Shown here: positions 21,837 through 33,270 of the stretch, in pieces
How positions within the stretch are numbered: the stretch's first letter is position 1
How the letters are laid out: each line of letters opens with the position of its first letter
Source: Pyrenochaeta sp. MPI-SDFR-AT-0127
Taxonomy: Eukaryota > Ascomycota > Dothideomycetes > Pleosporales > Cucurbitariaceae
Reading direction: 5' to 3'
Assembly: GCA_020747015.1 (NCBI GenBank)
Contig: JAGTJM010000113.1
Span: forward strand, 1 to 63,356
Length of the DNA stretch: 63,356 nucleotides
The notes under the pieces: model-generated
Databases searched by the model: none
Seen by the model: the letters and a program-made list of their open reading frames with translations, nothing else
What the model was told of the DNA's origin: nothing
Made by a program: the position numbers and the translations under genes

Positions 21837-23786
21837 GCCCACCATCAGGCCATCATCCTTCTACGCCATGCATCAGGTGATTCATTGACATCTCAGCCCA
21901 CGAACAGGCGGACATCAAAATTCATGATTAACATTGTTTCTTTTGTCGAACTTCTGCATTATAAATGAATTGCTCTTTGTTAAATCCTTATATCCCTATT
22001 CCGTTCGTGTTATCCAACTACGCTATCATCTTACTTTCATGCAGAAGCAATAATTTGACACCATTTAGTTAGTGCCCAAGATACCCGTAGAATATGTATC
22101 CAAAATGAGTCGTTACGATATAGTAAACCCCCAAAATCTGACAGGCCGGTGTCAAGAACCACTATAACTAGCATCGCCCTCAATGCTGCCATTCCTACGT
22201 CTCGGAATACAGCGCTGCGAGGGGCTTCGATGTCCAAAAGCAACAACAATAACGTGCATATTTCGATCTCATCGATTACCGTGGTAATATTTATCGTCGC
22301 AGTGTTATTGATGCTTATGGCTTTAATGCTAGAGCTCGCCTTGAGTATCAATAAGATCGGTGGAGTATTTTGCCAATCATAGAGAAGCCGTTGTTCTTTC
22401 GTTGAGTATCATCTGAACGATTTTCATAACTAGCAAAAGCATGTCGCGGCTTCATTGCACCAAGCTCAGTAATTTGCTCGAACCAACATTGCGTAAGACT
22501 CTACCCTGAATCATAGCCTCCACACGCACGACGCACCAAACCAAGCATAAAGTCACAAAAGTGGGCATAAAGTTTTCCATTAACAAGGTCCCATTTTATT
22601 AGAAAGTCGGAAACGAAGAAGATGTGGTGGGATAGTCTCCGTGCAAGGTGCGGATGTGCTTCAGACGCTCTTAAGAGTGCTCCTGAGTAGTGAGCTACGC
22701 GTAAAGGTATCACCATAAGGACAATAATGATTCATAGCAGCCTATAGATCATACAGAAATAGCAAGGGAGCAATATGCAATACGGATATGTACAGCCACC
22801 ACATCTTAGACTAGAAACAGAAATACCTACTTCGAGTAACTGATTGGGTCTTGTCCCAATTATGTTGTGTATACCTGGGTAGCTCGCCCTAATCCTGGCT
22901 CATGCCAATGGAGGCCAGCAAAGCTGAACATGAATCTCTGATGCGAGACGCAGGCTTTATTTTGTTTCAAAAATGATGCGGTTATCAAGCCCCCGGATTT
23001 CTACTCTTGAATCGGAGGTGGTTACAACGCGGCATTTGCGTTCTAAGCTGCCGATTAGGGTTCAACTTACAACTAAAAGCCGTCTGTTACAACAATCAAG
23101 CCTTCCCTATGCAGATAGTTAGGTGGAGCACTTACCAGGATGCCTCTTGCGCAAACTTAACCAGTTACCGGGAGTTACGCCGTCAGCGCTGTGATTGGCT
23201 GACCATTCATGTTTCAACCTCGTCGCATAGCCACCTACAACACCGCGGGAAGAAAATACCCGCTAGGGCATCCCAGGAACATCTAGGAGTCTGTCGAACA
23301 TGCAATGATTGTGTCATCCAGCGTGCAGCTTCGTAATCATTCATTAGCGACTGCTGAGTCCTTTCAGATCTTACAACCTTCGCGAGTGAAGTATCTCATT
23401 CAACTGGGCAATTTCATTAACAGACCTAAGATTTGTGACTTCTCATTGAAGACTCTCTGAGTTGAGTGCAGACATCGATATTCCGAGACCGAGACCGAGG
23501 TACCCGCTATCGACACATGTTCCACCCTCGACATCGAAACAGCACGTCCCTAGTTTTGATGCTTAGCATGTTTCGCCACAACTTTGCTTGCCAATTGGCT
23601 CTCTCGTAATTGACGAGCGATTGCTAGAAATATATTATTGTACCAACCTTTCGCTAAAGGTGCACATTTACGAATCAGATTGCCTTGAGATACTCTCGCT
23701 GTGGCAGGCCACCAGCAATGAATGCCGTGTAATCTCTCTCTTCTTTCTTCTGTACTTTACGTGAGATATCATCAATATCCTTTTTA
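21837..23786. other. Long intergenic region, no gene recognised
   Basis: The only notable open frame (plus 22149-22382) has a strong hydrophobic run (VVIFIVAVLLMLMALMLELA) but starts at GTG; its first ATG is at 22230 and would leave a 50-residue peptide, so I do not call it. The region upstream of 23787 should hold the promoter of the large b561-like gene. Confidence 0.4.
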
Positions 23787-26700
23787 ATGATGTTTTCATC
23801 AGGGAGATCATTGTGGTATTTTCCATTTGCGCTAGTCGCGGTCACCTTCCTTTTGTATTCCTCTGTTGGCTTCTGGGTCCACGAACGTGGCCTCGGTGGA
23901 GGCCAACAATACCCGCACCAACTGACATCTATCTTCTCGACGGAAACCATCGAAGCCTTGAGAAAGGACCGCCGCCTACAGGATACGCTACTCGCATTCA
24001 CAGAAACTATCGCGGAGTCATCCACAAATCTTGGGGAACGATTCCGCCTCGATGGCCTGAAAAGCTTTGGAACCAACATCACGGAGAGCCTCATACATTT
24101 TCGATTGAAACAACAGCCCAAATTGAGAAAGCGGCAACTAGATGACTTGGGTCAGGCTTTTGGCGGAGGGTTGAATCTCACAAATGGCTTGACTGGTATA
24201 CTAAGTAGTCTGAGTGGCACGACCGTAGATTCCCTAGGTGCATCAGCTTTATTTTTAGGCATCGGCATTGGGTACGCGTTTTTCCAATCCGTCAGAATAA
24301 ATACTGACAATGATTAGGATGGGGACCTCGACAGGCCTGAATTTGACGAGCATACCAGAAGCAAATGCTCAAGCAACACGAATTGCAACCGCAAATAACG
24401 CTTCAGCAACTGGTCTCAACCTCGTGGCTCAGAACTTGGGGTCAGGCTTAGCCGGAGAAATGATGCCTTCTTTCAGCAATTCTAGAAAATCGCTCGGTTC
24501 TGCAGCGTTTGCTCTTGCATCAGGCATTGGAAATGCGACTGCCATGGGACTAAAGCTCACCCAGCAACGGTTCCTGCCATCGACTGACTCAACTATCGAA
24601 GCACTCGCTGGTAATTTTGGCCTAGGACTCGCAATGCCGATAGCGTCAAAGGTAGACCTCCAAGCCATGATGAACAGCCTCAGCAGTACTGGAGCAACGG
24701 CAATGCTCATGCGAAATCTTCCCGAGATCGCCGCCGCCGCAGGCATGGGCATTGGAGAGGGCGCAAAGACAGGTCTTGGCCTCGTGGGTACCAGCTCGCC
24801 TCCACGGGGACAGAAACGACAGCAACCAGATGATCCTTTGGCTAGTGTCAACATCTCTGAGGCCGTTGGTTCGTTCACTAGAGGCCTCAGCCAATCGTTC
24901 ATTCAGGGCAGTGACTTGACGAGACTCAATCTTATAGGTGGACTTGACTTCTCAGCAGTCATGAATCTCCGAACAATGCTTCGACCACTAGCAGCCGGCG
25001 CTGGTGCGGGCATTGGTATGGGGTTCGCTATCGGTTTGAATCTCAAAGGGAAGGACGAGGCTCCCACGCTTGGTGGTAACATCACTGGCGAAGACCGACA
25101 AGCAGCAATGATCGCAGAAAGTTTTGTGCAGAACGCCGTTTCAAATTTTCTCACCAACAGCACTGCTCTCCAGTCAGCCGGCCGACTCGTAGCTACCAAC
25201 CTTTTTGGCCCATCTTCTCTAAATCCGGCAAAAGTGGCTGAAGGCTTCGCAAGAGGTGCAGTCGAGGGAATCCTTAATGCCATGTCATCGGTTGGTGGGG
25301 TGCAGAATTTAATCAGCGGCAATATAGCACAAGATGCAATCATGAATGTGCCCGTGTTGGGTCCAACTGAGTTTGATGACTCGCTCAATGGCTCTTCAGT
25401 TGCCTTCGCGCAAGGCTTAATGGGAGAGGGAACGTTACTCATAGCCGAGATCGTACGAAACCTTACCCAAGTTCCATCGAACGGCACGTCTCCGCCCCAG
25501 AGACGAAGCGAAGATGACAGCTCCAATGAAGTCGACATTGGTAAGGCCTCATAATCAAGTTCCTCAAATCTGTGCCTTACTATTCCATAGTTACCTACCC
25601 CACGATTTCCACTCGTCAGGCGCCATCAGAGGGATCTACAAAAAGCTTGTTAGCGATCGATGCGCCTACGTTACAAATGGGTGCACAGAAAGCGGTTGAT
25701 TTACTAACCTGCCAGGGCATTGGCGGTCTTGCAACAGCCGGCCTTGCTCTCATGAGCAGTACCAAAGCCAAATTTGGCAAGACAGACGAAACTCAGGGTG
25801 GCACTTCGCTTGTTGCAACAGTGTTCCAACGTTTACCTGATGGGCCCATAACACTTACATCTGAGGGCAACGCTTTCAAAATTGTCATCAAGCAGGCGGC
25901 TGTTGAAATCAATGGCTTGAAACTTATCCCTTTTGCAGTTCTTACTGCGCTACATGGTGAGTTTGCATATAGTCAACTGCACATCCAATAGATTTCTCAC
26001 TAACTCATCTAGTCGTCCTTGCCAGCTTTGCTTTTCTAACCTTCTTACCTTTGTACCTTATCCTTGGTGTAGTATGGCGCTTCTCTGTGCTTGCTGGCTA
26101 CCCGGTTGATGAAGCCAAGAACAGAAAGTGGCGAATGGGATTCTTGATGACGTTTGGAGTTTTAGGTGTTAGTGGGATTATCCTTGGAATCGTGGGAATG
26201 GGCAACGCAAGGCATTTCAGAGACTTCCATGGCGTGAGTAGCAATAAGTTTCATCGTACAAGCTGAAGCTAACAATAAACAACCAGATCATTGGCCTCGT
26301 ATCCTTTATCATAATCTTTCCCCTCATAGCTTCCAGCTTCTTGCGCCTCCGGACGACACTCCCGCATCCGTCTCCAGCCACATTTGCAGGTGTCAAACCG
26401 CAGCTTGCCCTAGCCAAAACTCCACAGCGCATCTACCTCGTTAGCGGTGGTCTCACGCAACTCGGCTTAGCTCTTGGCCAATTTGCGTTCATTCAAGGCT
26501 TTTCTACGATTCGCTCCATTTCACTTTGTATCGCTGATGCTGTGCTAAACGCGCCTGCAGTTGCTGGACTCATGGGGTTTGTTTTGATGATTCAAATCAG
26601 TGCTACAGGTCTGGTAGGTATACGAGCTTGGCTGGAACAGCACATCGCAAAGAAAGAAGCTGCAGGTGTTGAAAAATTGACAGCTGTTGAATCTGGTGAC

Positions 26701-27240
26701 GGTTTGAGAAAGGACTCTATACAGTCATTTGGTTTTGAGAGAAAGGACCCACCACCACCGCTGAATTTGGCCGAAACAGGGCCACAACGTGCGCGGCGCA
26801 GCACAGAAAACCTCGAGGGCTTTGAAGATGGTGCAATCAGCGCCCCGTTCAACGTGCGCAAGGAAGGTGACATGCTGTCGCCATACGAAGACTCAGGCGC
26901 GGAAACTAGGCAGATGTACAGCCTCTTCCCTTCAGACGGACCCGATCCTGGGGAAAACTACGATGGGCGTCCATCATCCGACGTTTTTGATCAACTTGAC
27001 TCACCAAGGCCACTCATCGCTGAATCGGGCCCAAAGACAGTGGGCGTCACAACGGCGGACCTTTTTCCACCACCTGGGTTGCAATCACAAATCTCGCAAC
27101 CCGGCAGAGGGAGCAGCTATTCTCGACCCTTTGCTGGAAACAGACCAAGTCGAGACAAATTCATGGGATTTAATGACGAAGATGGGTTTGGAAGGGGTCC
27201 TGGCGGAACCCTGAGAGACAAGGATAGGGGCCGGCAATGA
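23787..27240 (+). CDS. Glycine-zipper repeat membrane protein with cytochrome b561-like core, 1082 aa
   Basis: Five exons (23787-24271, 24318-25540, 25591-25956, 26013-26233, 26287-27240) sum to 1083 codons; all introns are 46-56 nt GT-AG. Order: an N-terminal hydrophobic helix (residues about 10-27, signal or anchor); about 560 mostly small-residue positions with recurring G-x-G...GLxL motifs near residues 160, 230, 303, 389 and 609; then about five to six helices containing ALHVVLASFAFLTFLPLYLI and RDFHGIIGLVSFIIIFPLIA, whose His residues sit as in haem-binding cytochrome b561 helices; and a 200-residue polar, Pro-rich tail. Many N-glycosylation sequons in the first half suggest it faces the lumen or outside. 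A b561-type electron-transfer role is inferred from the His/helix pattern only; no DOMON domain is recognised. The frame break near 24310 is an intron, not a frameshift. Confidence 0.8.
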
Positions 27241-29083
27241 AACCCTTTGACTGGAATACCTATACATATGTACAATGTAATGAACGAGCCTTAGACTATA
27301 TTTTCTACATATCTGTAGATGAAGGCAGTACCTGATTGATTATTTCTACTATTGTCTTGTGACAAGGATGGCAACTGTGTCGCTGCCGTCAAACTCTAAA
27401 GCCCAGCGTGACGTCGATCGAATCTCGCTCTCGCTCTCGCATTTCTACTTTCGCCGCTGAGACTTAAATAACCCCTTCTTGGCCGCAACTGGGCCACATA
27501 ATTCATGAAACTCCATACCCACTAATAGCTCCAGAGCTCGAATAAATTTGGCCATGAGAGCTGTGCTTTTACCGTGCAACGCAGATGCGTAGTGCGCGAG
27601 ACTGTACAATAACTGAGATACCGTACATGTTCATTGAAAATGTACAATAGTCGGAAATTCGATATGATACTACACTTGACATCCATAGCGTACAGAACTG
27701 GACTGCATGGGTGACTGTTCTTCTCTTTCACAAAGTCTTTACATCACTGTAAACATGACTGCTTGCTACACATTTCCAAACGACAGCGGCGAGTAATGAG
27801 CTTAAGCACAGTAGAAGCGAGTTGAGAGCCGTAGATAATGTGCAAGGTAGACTCCGCATTGGAGTTGCACAACAACGGGTACAACATTTTATGATTCCTG
27901 CATTACCCCCCCCAAAAAAGACTACAGTCGCGTGCCAGCCTCCTCAACGATTATGTATCCTGAAAGCCGCTATATTTACGTTCGCACAATGAAACCTTTC
28001 TTAAGAATCAATAATACGGTTATAAAGCAAGTCTGCAGCGCAGGCAGCTAGGTGGTATAGCTGCTCTACGATTTTTGCTTTATCTCCTTTCAAGTAATGC
28101 GACGCTCAGTATCTACGAATTTCAACTGGACCAGGTGTTAATAATACAAACGTAAAAGTCATGATAGCAAACTGCAAAAGTATCCTTGACTATAGTTTCA
28201 CAAATTGCTTCATGTCTATATGGCGTGAGAACATCCAAGAAGTCTCGCCTTGCATTGAAAGACTATTAGCCATGCCCCACAGCATCGCGTTGCAATTCCC
28301 GAGCCTTAGAACACTGTAATTCATATGTTTTCTCATTATCACCTTAAAAGCGAGTGGTAGACTTGGCTTTCCGCTATTGAACTGTAAAGGCAAATAATCT
28401 CGTCCCATTCGATTCTATCAGCATCGCAGCGCCAATGAATTGGTTGCTACGCTACATGACTTTGTTCTTTCATTCCGCCACTTGTACCTTAGTAGTGGAT
28501 CACTACAAGGGTACTGGAATTGGCCTTTTATTAATAGCATCTAACGTTCCTAAATGCCGCGCATTGCTGCCTGTGCACAGCCCCGCCGTGCCATCATTGC
28601 GTGCCAACACGAAATGGATACCCCGCCCACTGAGCCTGTAACATGCCTCTCATACAATGAATTCTTGGAACCATGCAAAACCTTATTATGAGAAGGCGCG
28701 AGCACATCCTGCATGTATGGTAAACAATGTCTAGTCATGAATCCTGGTGTGGGTTTCGTAATGGATGCTGAACATTAAATCCGCGGACTCAGAGTCCACA
28801 ACTCTCGAGACACCTGGTGGCAGTCTAGCGTCATCCCTTGCGCCTAGTGTTGTGATCAAGTTGGGCAGACATTGATAGAGATATTTAGTATTGCATATTG
28901 AGAAAACGCCTTACCTGCAAGTGTAGAATACGCACTCAAAGCTTAGGAGGCAGTGCTGCGTCAACAAGGCTATGCTTGCTTACATCAGCTCTCAAACCTT
29001 AGTTCTCTTAGATCATATTCAAGTCAAAGAAAGAATTAAACTCCATAGCAAAAATCTGTTGTGGGCCATTTTAATCACCAAAA
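27241..29083. other. Intergenic, no gene recognised
   Basis: 1.8 kb with only short unlinked open frames. A CTCTCGCTCTCGC repeat lies near 27424-27440 and a C8/A6 homopolymer run near 27906-27919. No domain or RNA gene recognised. Confidence 0.4.
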
Positions 29084-30437
29084 ATGGTCGAGCCTCGACC
29101 CAAAACTTGGGCGACCAGTGGCTCGGCATCGCGGTATACTCCAATGCTGCCTAGCGATCCTCCAAGCCAAACAGGGCAAGGAGCAAGTCAATATAGCCAC
29201 CCAGCGTACCAAGATCCTCGTATGTCAAAGCACTTAGGATCTATTCATTCGCCTGACCATTTATAGAACCGCAACCTCCCAAATATATAATCTCAGCAAT
29301 ATATGGCCCTCCACTCGATTCGAGACTTAGGGCTTTGGCTAACGCCCTGTTTGAATTGGATCACAAATTTCTAAAAAGATTGGATAAGTCAGCCAAGAAA
29401 TTGATGAACCAAGTCGATGGCAACGGAGCAGCCGCGGCGCAGGAACGCTCTATCGAGTTCCCAAATGTGAGGCGTCAATGGACTGACGTTCAAAATGGGT
29501 CTAATGGATTTGCGGCCAGCTATTTAACGGACACTGCTTTCATACAACTTTGGTACCGCGCCTTGAAGGACATGAAGAGATTGCTTTCGTCTGCTAAAAA
29601 TGATGCAGTTGGAGACAATGTGAGGGATGGCTGTCAGACAACATTGAGAATCTGCATGTTTTTGGCTGCTACTTTAGAAGAGACATTGGTCAACGCAGCT
29701 AGCCTAGATTTACTCAGCGTACATATTGAGAAATCAGTAGAGGCGCGTTGGAGCCTCCTGGATAATTTCCTGGATTGGTACTTCACATATCAAAACCCGA
29801 ATTGCAAGGATGGCTCAACCTTGACGAGGGAGATACCTAACTGGTTCGTCTTTCTTCTTTCCAATCAACCCTGATTTTGACTTATTCTTTCTCTAGGCAC
29901 GTAATCTCGAACAGCCTCCGGGAAGTAAGGGAGATGAAATCTGCACCAGACACCAAAGGATCTGTTATCAAAAATGCGCTGTTCCACGAAAGGCCATCGC
30001 ACTCTCTTGCCAACACTTTTCCGGTCGAGATTATCAGCCCGGTTCTTGTCTCGTGCCTCATATTTCTCTGCGGAGCAACTTTGTCAACGGCTTTGTTTGC
30101 TGTTGGGTATTCAAGGTCATCGCATCAAAGAGGATCGACCTACGACCCTGACTTCTGGTTCTTTGTTCAAGCAAGCGTATCGCAGGCCACTTGCCTGGTT
30201 AGCTCGACATTGCTGACACGGAGGACGAATCGAGCCTTGACATGGCATTGGCTTCTACCTACTATGCTGGCCAGTCTGTGCACGTTGCTAACAGCACCTC
30301 TTTACATATGGACTCCGTCAGAATGGGCGTCTTTCTCGGCTTTAGTAGCGACTATGCTCCAGTCTGTTCTTATTCTGCAGCAGTATTTATTCTCGACAAC
30401 CGCAGCACAGGAAGTGCAAGAAAGGAAGTCTAAGTAA
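29084..30437 (+). CDS. Four-TM fungal membrane protein, 417 aa, unknown function
   Basis: Three exons (29084-29219, 29267-29843, 29897-30437) sum to 418 codons. The first intron is supported by the reading DPQPQPPKYIISAIYGPPLD across the junction, the second (donor GTTCGT) by the continuous EIPNWHVISNSLREVREM. The N-terminal 45 residues are Pro/Ser/Gln-rich and probably disordered; residues about 50-230 are a helical, mostly soluble region (LRALANALFELDHKFLKRLD, and later LRICMFLAATLEETLVNAAS); the last 140 residues hold four hydrophobic helices. No catalytic motif is seen. I do not recognise the family. The membrane prediction is firm, the function open. Confidence 0.7.
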
Positions 30438-30657
30438 GCAGGTAGCTAAATGAAGTTTATGATCTTTGGGCTACGAGCCAGAAGATGCATTTAGTAGCAG
30501 ATCTATGGTGTACTATGCAACTAGGAACTAGGGTGTCAAGTAAGCGTTACTCTATCAAGGAGGCTTGCCATCGGTTCAATTGAATTGGGACATTGCCATT
30601 ACATATATCTAGAGTTCGAATATCTTATTTTTGCTACTACTGTAATGCAATGAGTTC

Positions 30658-31567
30658 TCACTTCTCGATTGATGGAACATTTGACTCTGAGCTAACCCCT
30701 AGAGCCTCGACTTGTTGATATCGACTTCGTGTTTGTCGTCTCCAGATGAGACCTGCTGTGGCTAAGAACAGGATAACCGAAATGGAAGCAATGTACAAGC
30801 CTGCGGTTGTACATGTATAAAATCGTGTTAGGGAGCGCATTGGCGGAGCTTCCGATAGGAGAGGCGTGGCGGCTATGGGTGATGAGTATTGGGAAGAGTA
30901 AGTAGCAGTTGATGGTAGGGTCGAGTAGATAGTGTTTGCAAGTGGCTAGAGCAGCACAATTAGCACAAGGTATGCATAGTGAGGAACTCATATCCCAGCA
31001 CCGACAAGGAGGCGATGTTTTTCATGTGGCGTTTCCACTCAAAATATGAGCTCAAGCGCAACTTACCTCGAGACCAATGACATCCTCCAACATCCTTTTC
31101 TCCACGATTTCCCCCGCGGACAGATTTACTGTGATAATCCATTTCTCACTCCCATCCGCACTGGGATTCATCGCAGGTGCAATATTCGAATTTGATATCC
31201 CGTCCGAAACTGCAAGTACCGGAGCATTCCTCCAGAGCCCGTTGGTCACGCGCCAGGTGCCATCTTCATACTGATCTAAGAACCACTGCTGGCCCAAATC
31301 GCCTGATCGTGGTAGTAGCTGCGGAACTGCGGGGTGAGTTGTCGCAAGGCCTAACTGCAGTTCTGCGCCATAGTCGTAGTTGCGGATGAAATAGCGACCG
31401 GCTTGTTGGTATATTTGCCAGTTCTCACTGGAACGGGATCCAGAGGGAGTGAAGCCGATGACTGAAGAAGAGTGTTTGTACCCCGTGCTTATGGTTACGC
31501 CCTTGTACTGGGCGTTGGCAAAGCGATAGTATGATTTAGGATCAAAGGGTGACATTGCCTGCGTCAT
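30658..31567 (-). CDS. Beta-trefoil (ricin-B-like) domain protein with C-terminal membrane helix, 262 aa
   Basis: Two exons (31067-31567 and 30658-30945) joined over a 121-nt intron give 263 codons. Three similar segments end in Trp motifs at residues 50 (SENWQI), 95 (GQQWFL) and 143 (SEKWII), 45 and 48 residues apart. That is the three-lobe pattern of a ricin-B-type beta-trefoil, a fold that often binds sugars. A Ser/Thr/Pro-rich linker (about 168-205) leads to one helix (about 214-235, LYIASISVILFLATAGLIW) and a basic-first cytosolic tail (RRQTRSRYQQ). No N-terminal signal peptide is seen from this ATG. Either it is anchored by the C-terminal helix alone or an upstream exon with a signal has been missed. 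Sugar binding is inferred. Confidence 0.75.
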
Positions 31568-31896
31568 TTTTAGTTATGAAAGATGCAGCAAGGACATGAT
31601 GTGAAAAAACTGGATGGTTGGCGATACATGTTGTTTGTTGGCACGATTTGATTAATACGAGGCTGCGCCACCACATCTTTGGGGGCCTAACAAACAGGAA
31701 ATGATCAGGCATCGCTAGGCTACCAAACCTATAGCTGATCATCGCATTGGAGATCAATACTCTCGTTGACGGTCGAAAAAGAAGCTTTGATACTAAAAAT
31801 CTAGTGCCTACATGCTTACTCATTCCTTGAAAATAATTCAAGGCCGTTTGTCGTGGCCATCGACTATATGCCATAGAAAGTGTCCGAGCCTACTTA

Positions 31897-32529
31897 CTAC
31901 GCTTGCATAAAGACTATCTTTGCTTCTTGCTTCCACCCTTGTAATAGCCCCTTCAGCTTGAGACGTAGGTCATTCCTCCTTGCTCCAGTCTGTTGATGTG
32001 TGAAATGGTGTACTTCTACTCGACGACCTCTGTGCTTGATCTGAACCAGGAAATGATTTCCCTGTAACATCATCTCTACCTGCTCTAGATTCGGTAGCTT
32101 GTCGAGGAATCTCAGGCTACCCGAAAGCAGCTCATCGCCTCGGAGTATGCGGATTGTTTGAAGCTGTATTTGTGTTCGATTTTGCAAAAAGTCGTGTGCG
32201 ATCGTACCGACAAGAAAGCCGATGTGAAAGGTGCCGTAGCGGTAGGGGAAGAGCCCCGCTTCGGTGTAGATTTGTCGACAAGTGTACAAGAGGTTGATCG
32301 CGCCTAAGGATGCCTTCACGCGGGCCAATTGCGGGAGCTTTCGGTAGACGAACCATGTAGTATCTCGGAAAACTTCTTTGTAGATCATGTTTCTGATTTC
32401 CGGCGGCAATTGTAAGAATAGGAAGTCTCTTTGATGTCCGGTCAAACATGTTACGATCGCGTTCTTGATGGTAAGAAATATTTTCTTGGGGGTCATGGTC
32501 GTGGGCACTCGGTGATATCGCCGAGGCAT
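31897..32529 (-). CDS. F-box-like fungal protein (LPPEIRNMIYKEVF type), 210 aa
   Basis: Single exon from ATG 32529. Residues about 38-60 read FLFLQLPPEIRNMIYKEVFR, the signature opening of a large fungal family of F-box-like proteins of unknown role, followed by the typical INLLYTCRQIYTEAGLFPYR segment. The remainder is short for the family. It could be a complete small member or could continue into a missed exon. A more distant relative occurs at 40542-41467. Intergenic 31568-31896 has no recognisable gene. Confidence 0.75.
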   Translation of the reverse strand: MPRRYHRVPTTMTPKKIFLTIKNAIVTCLTGHQRDFLFLQLPPEIRNMIYKEVFRDTTWFVYRKLPQLARVKASLGAINLLYTCRQIYTEAGLFPYRYGTFHIGFLVGTIAHDFLQNRTQIQLQTIRILRGDELLSGSLRFLDKLPNLEQVEMMLQGNHFLVQIKHRGRRVEVHHFTHQQTGARRNDLRLKLKGLLQGWKQEAKIVFMQA

Positions 32530-32919
32530 AGGGCATACGACTAAAAAGATGCATCTTTTCGGGGCCTGGTCTTTTCCTTATTAACTATTGACGGTAAGTT
32601 GCTAAGAACTAGAGCTGATGACTCGATTGCGAGCAACGCTGTGCATGGAGGAATCTCTACTAGGATCCCTTCGCTGCACGAGAATCCAGATCCCATAAGC
32701 TCTTTCCAAGCACAACTTGGCAAGTAACAATAAAATGTAGGTCTTAGGAAACTAAATAACAATTTGTATCAAACATGTTAACCAAACAAACGGTCGCTAG
32801 GGAAGAGGAAGAGAAGGCTATAGACGACCTGAGTTGGCCTGCGGTGGCTAGCAGCCATTTACTCGAAGCTTGATTTTTCACCAGACATTGATAGGCCGTG
32901 CGTCAGCTAAGAGACGTTT

Positions 32920-33207
32920 CTACTCCCATGGATGTATATTGAGGAACGCTAGGCGGAAGTCAAATGGAATGTCGTAAGGGGATGCAATATAAGTGCCGCT
33001 TGGTGCCAATACTCCGGCGCCGAACGTGCAGGTCAGGATTGCCCTGTATCGTCCATTATTTTCGGGGCTGTGATATATGAAGTAATGGAGCTGTGAGTCG
33101 AGAGACACGGTGCCCCAGATAGAAATAAGCAAAGCAAGATGTATCTGGAAACCTCCTTCGGTTTCTGTGTCGTTTTCATTTTTGCCGAGACATTTAGGAC
33201 TTTTCAT
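32920..33207 (-). CDS. Small hypothetical ORF, 95 aa, doubtful
   Basis: ATG at 33207; the longer frame upstream starts only at GTG. The product is hydrophobic-rich (IHLALLISIWGTVSLDSQLH, then a plausible folded end PSGTYIASPYDIPFDFRLAF). It lies 63 bp beyond the stop of the paraoxonase-like gene on the same strand, so it may be only 3' untranslated sequence of that gene. No homology recognised. 32530-32919 contains nothing else. Confidence 0.25.
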   Translation of the reverse strand: MKSPKCLGKNENDTETEGGFQIHLALLISIWGTVSLDSQLHYFIYHSPENNGRYRAILTCTFGAGVLAPSGTYIASPYDIPFDFRLAFLNIHPWE

Positions 33208-33270
33208 CTTGCCAACAATCAATCCAACTACCTTTCGCACAGAGATAAGTAAATTATCATCCTTCCATCA

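Noticed and set aside
22149..22382. Possible small membrane peptide with a long hydrophobic run
   Set aside because: The frame starts at GTG; the first ATG leaves only about 50 residues, and there is no splice-linked exon.
24272..24317. Apparent frameshift in the large b561-like gene
   Set aside because: Explained by a 46-nt intron with GT, TACTGAC branch site and TTAG that restores GIGIGMGTSTGLNL.
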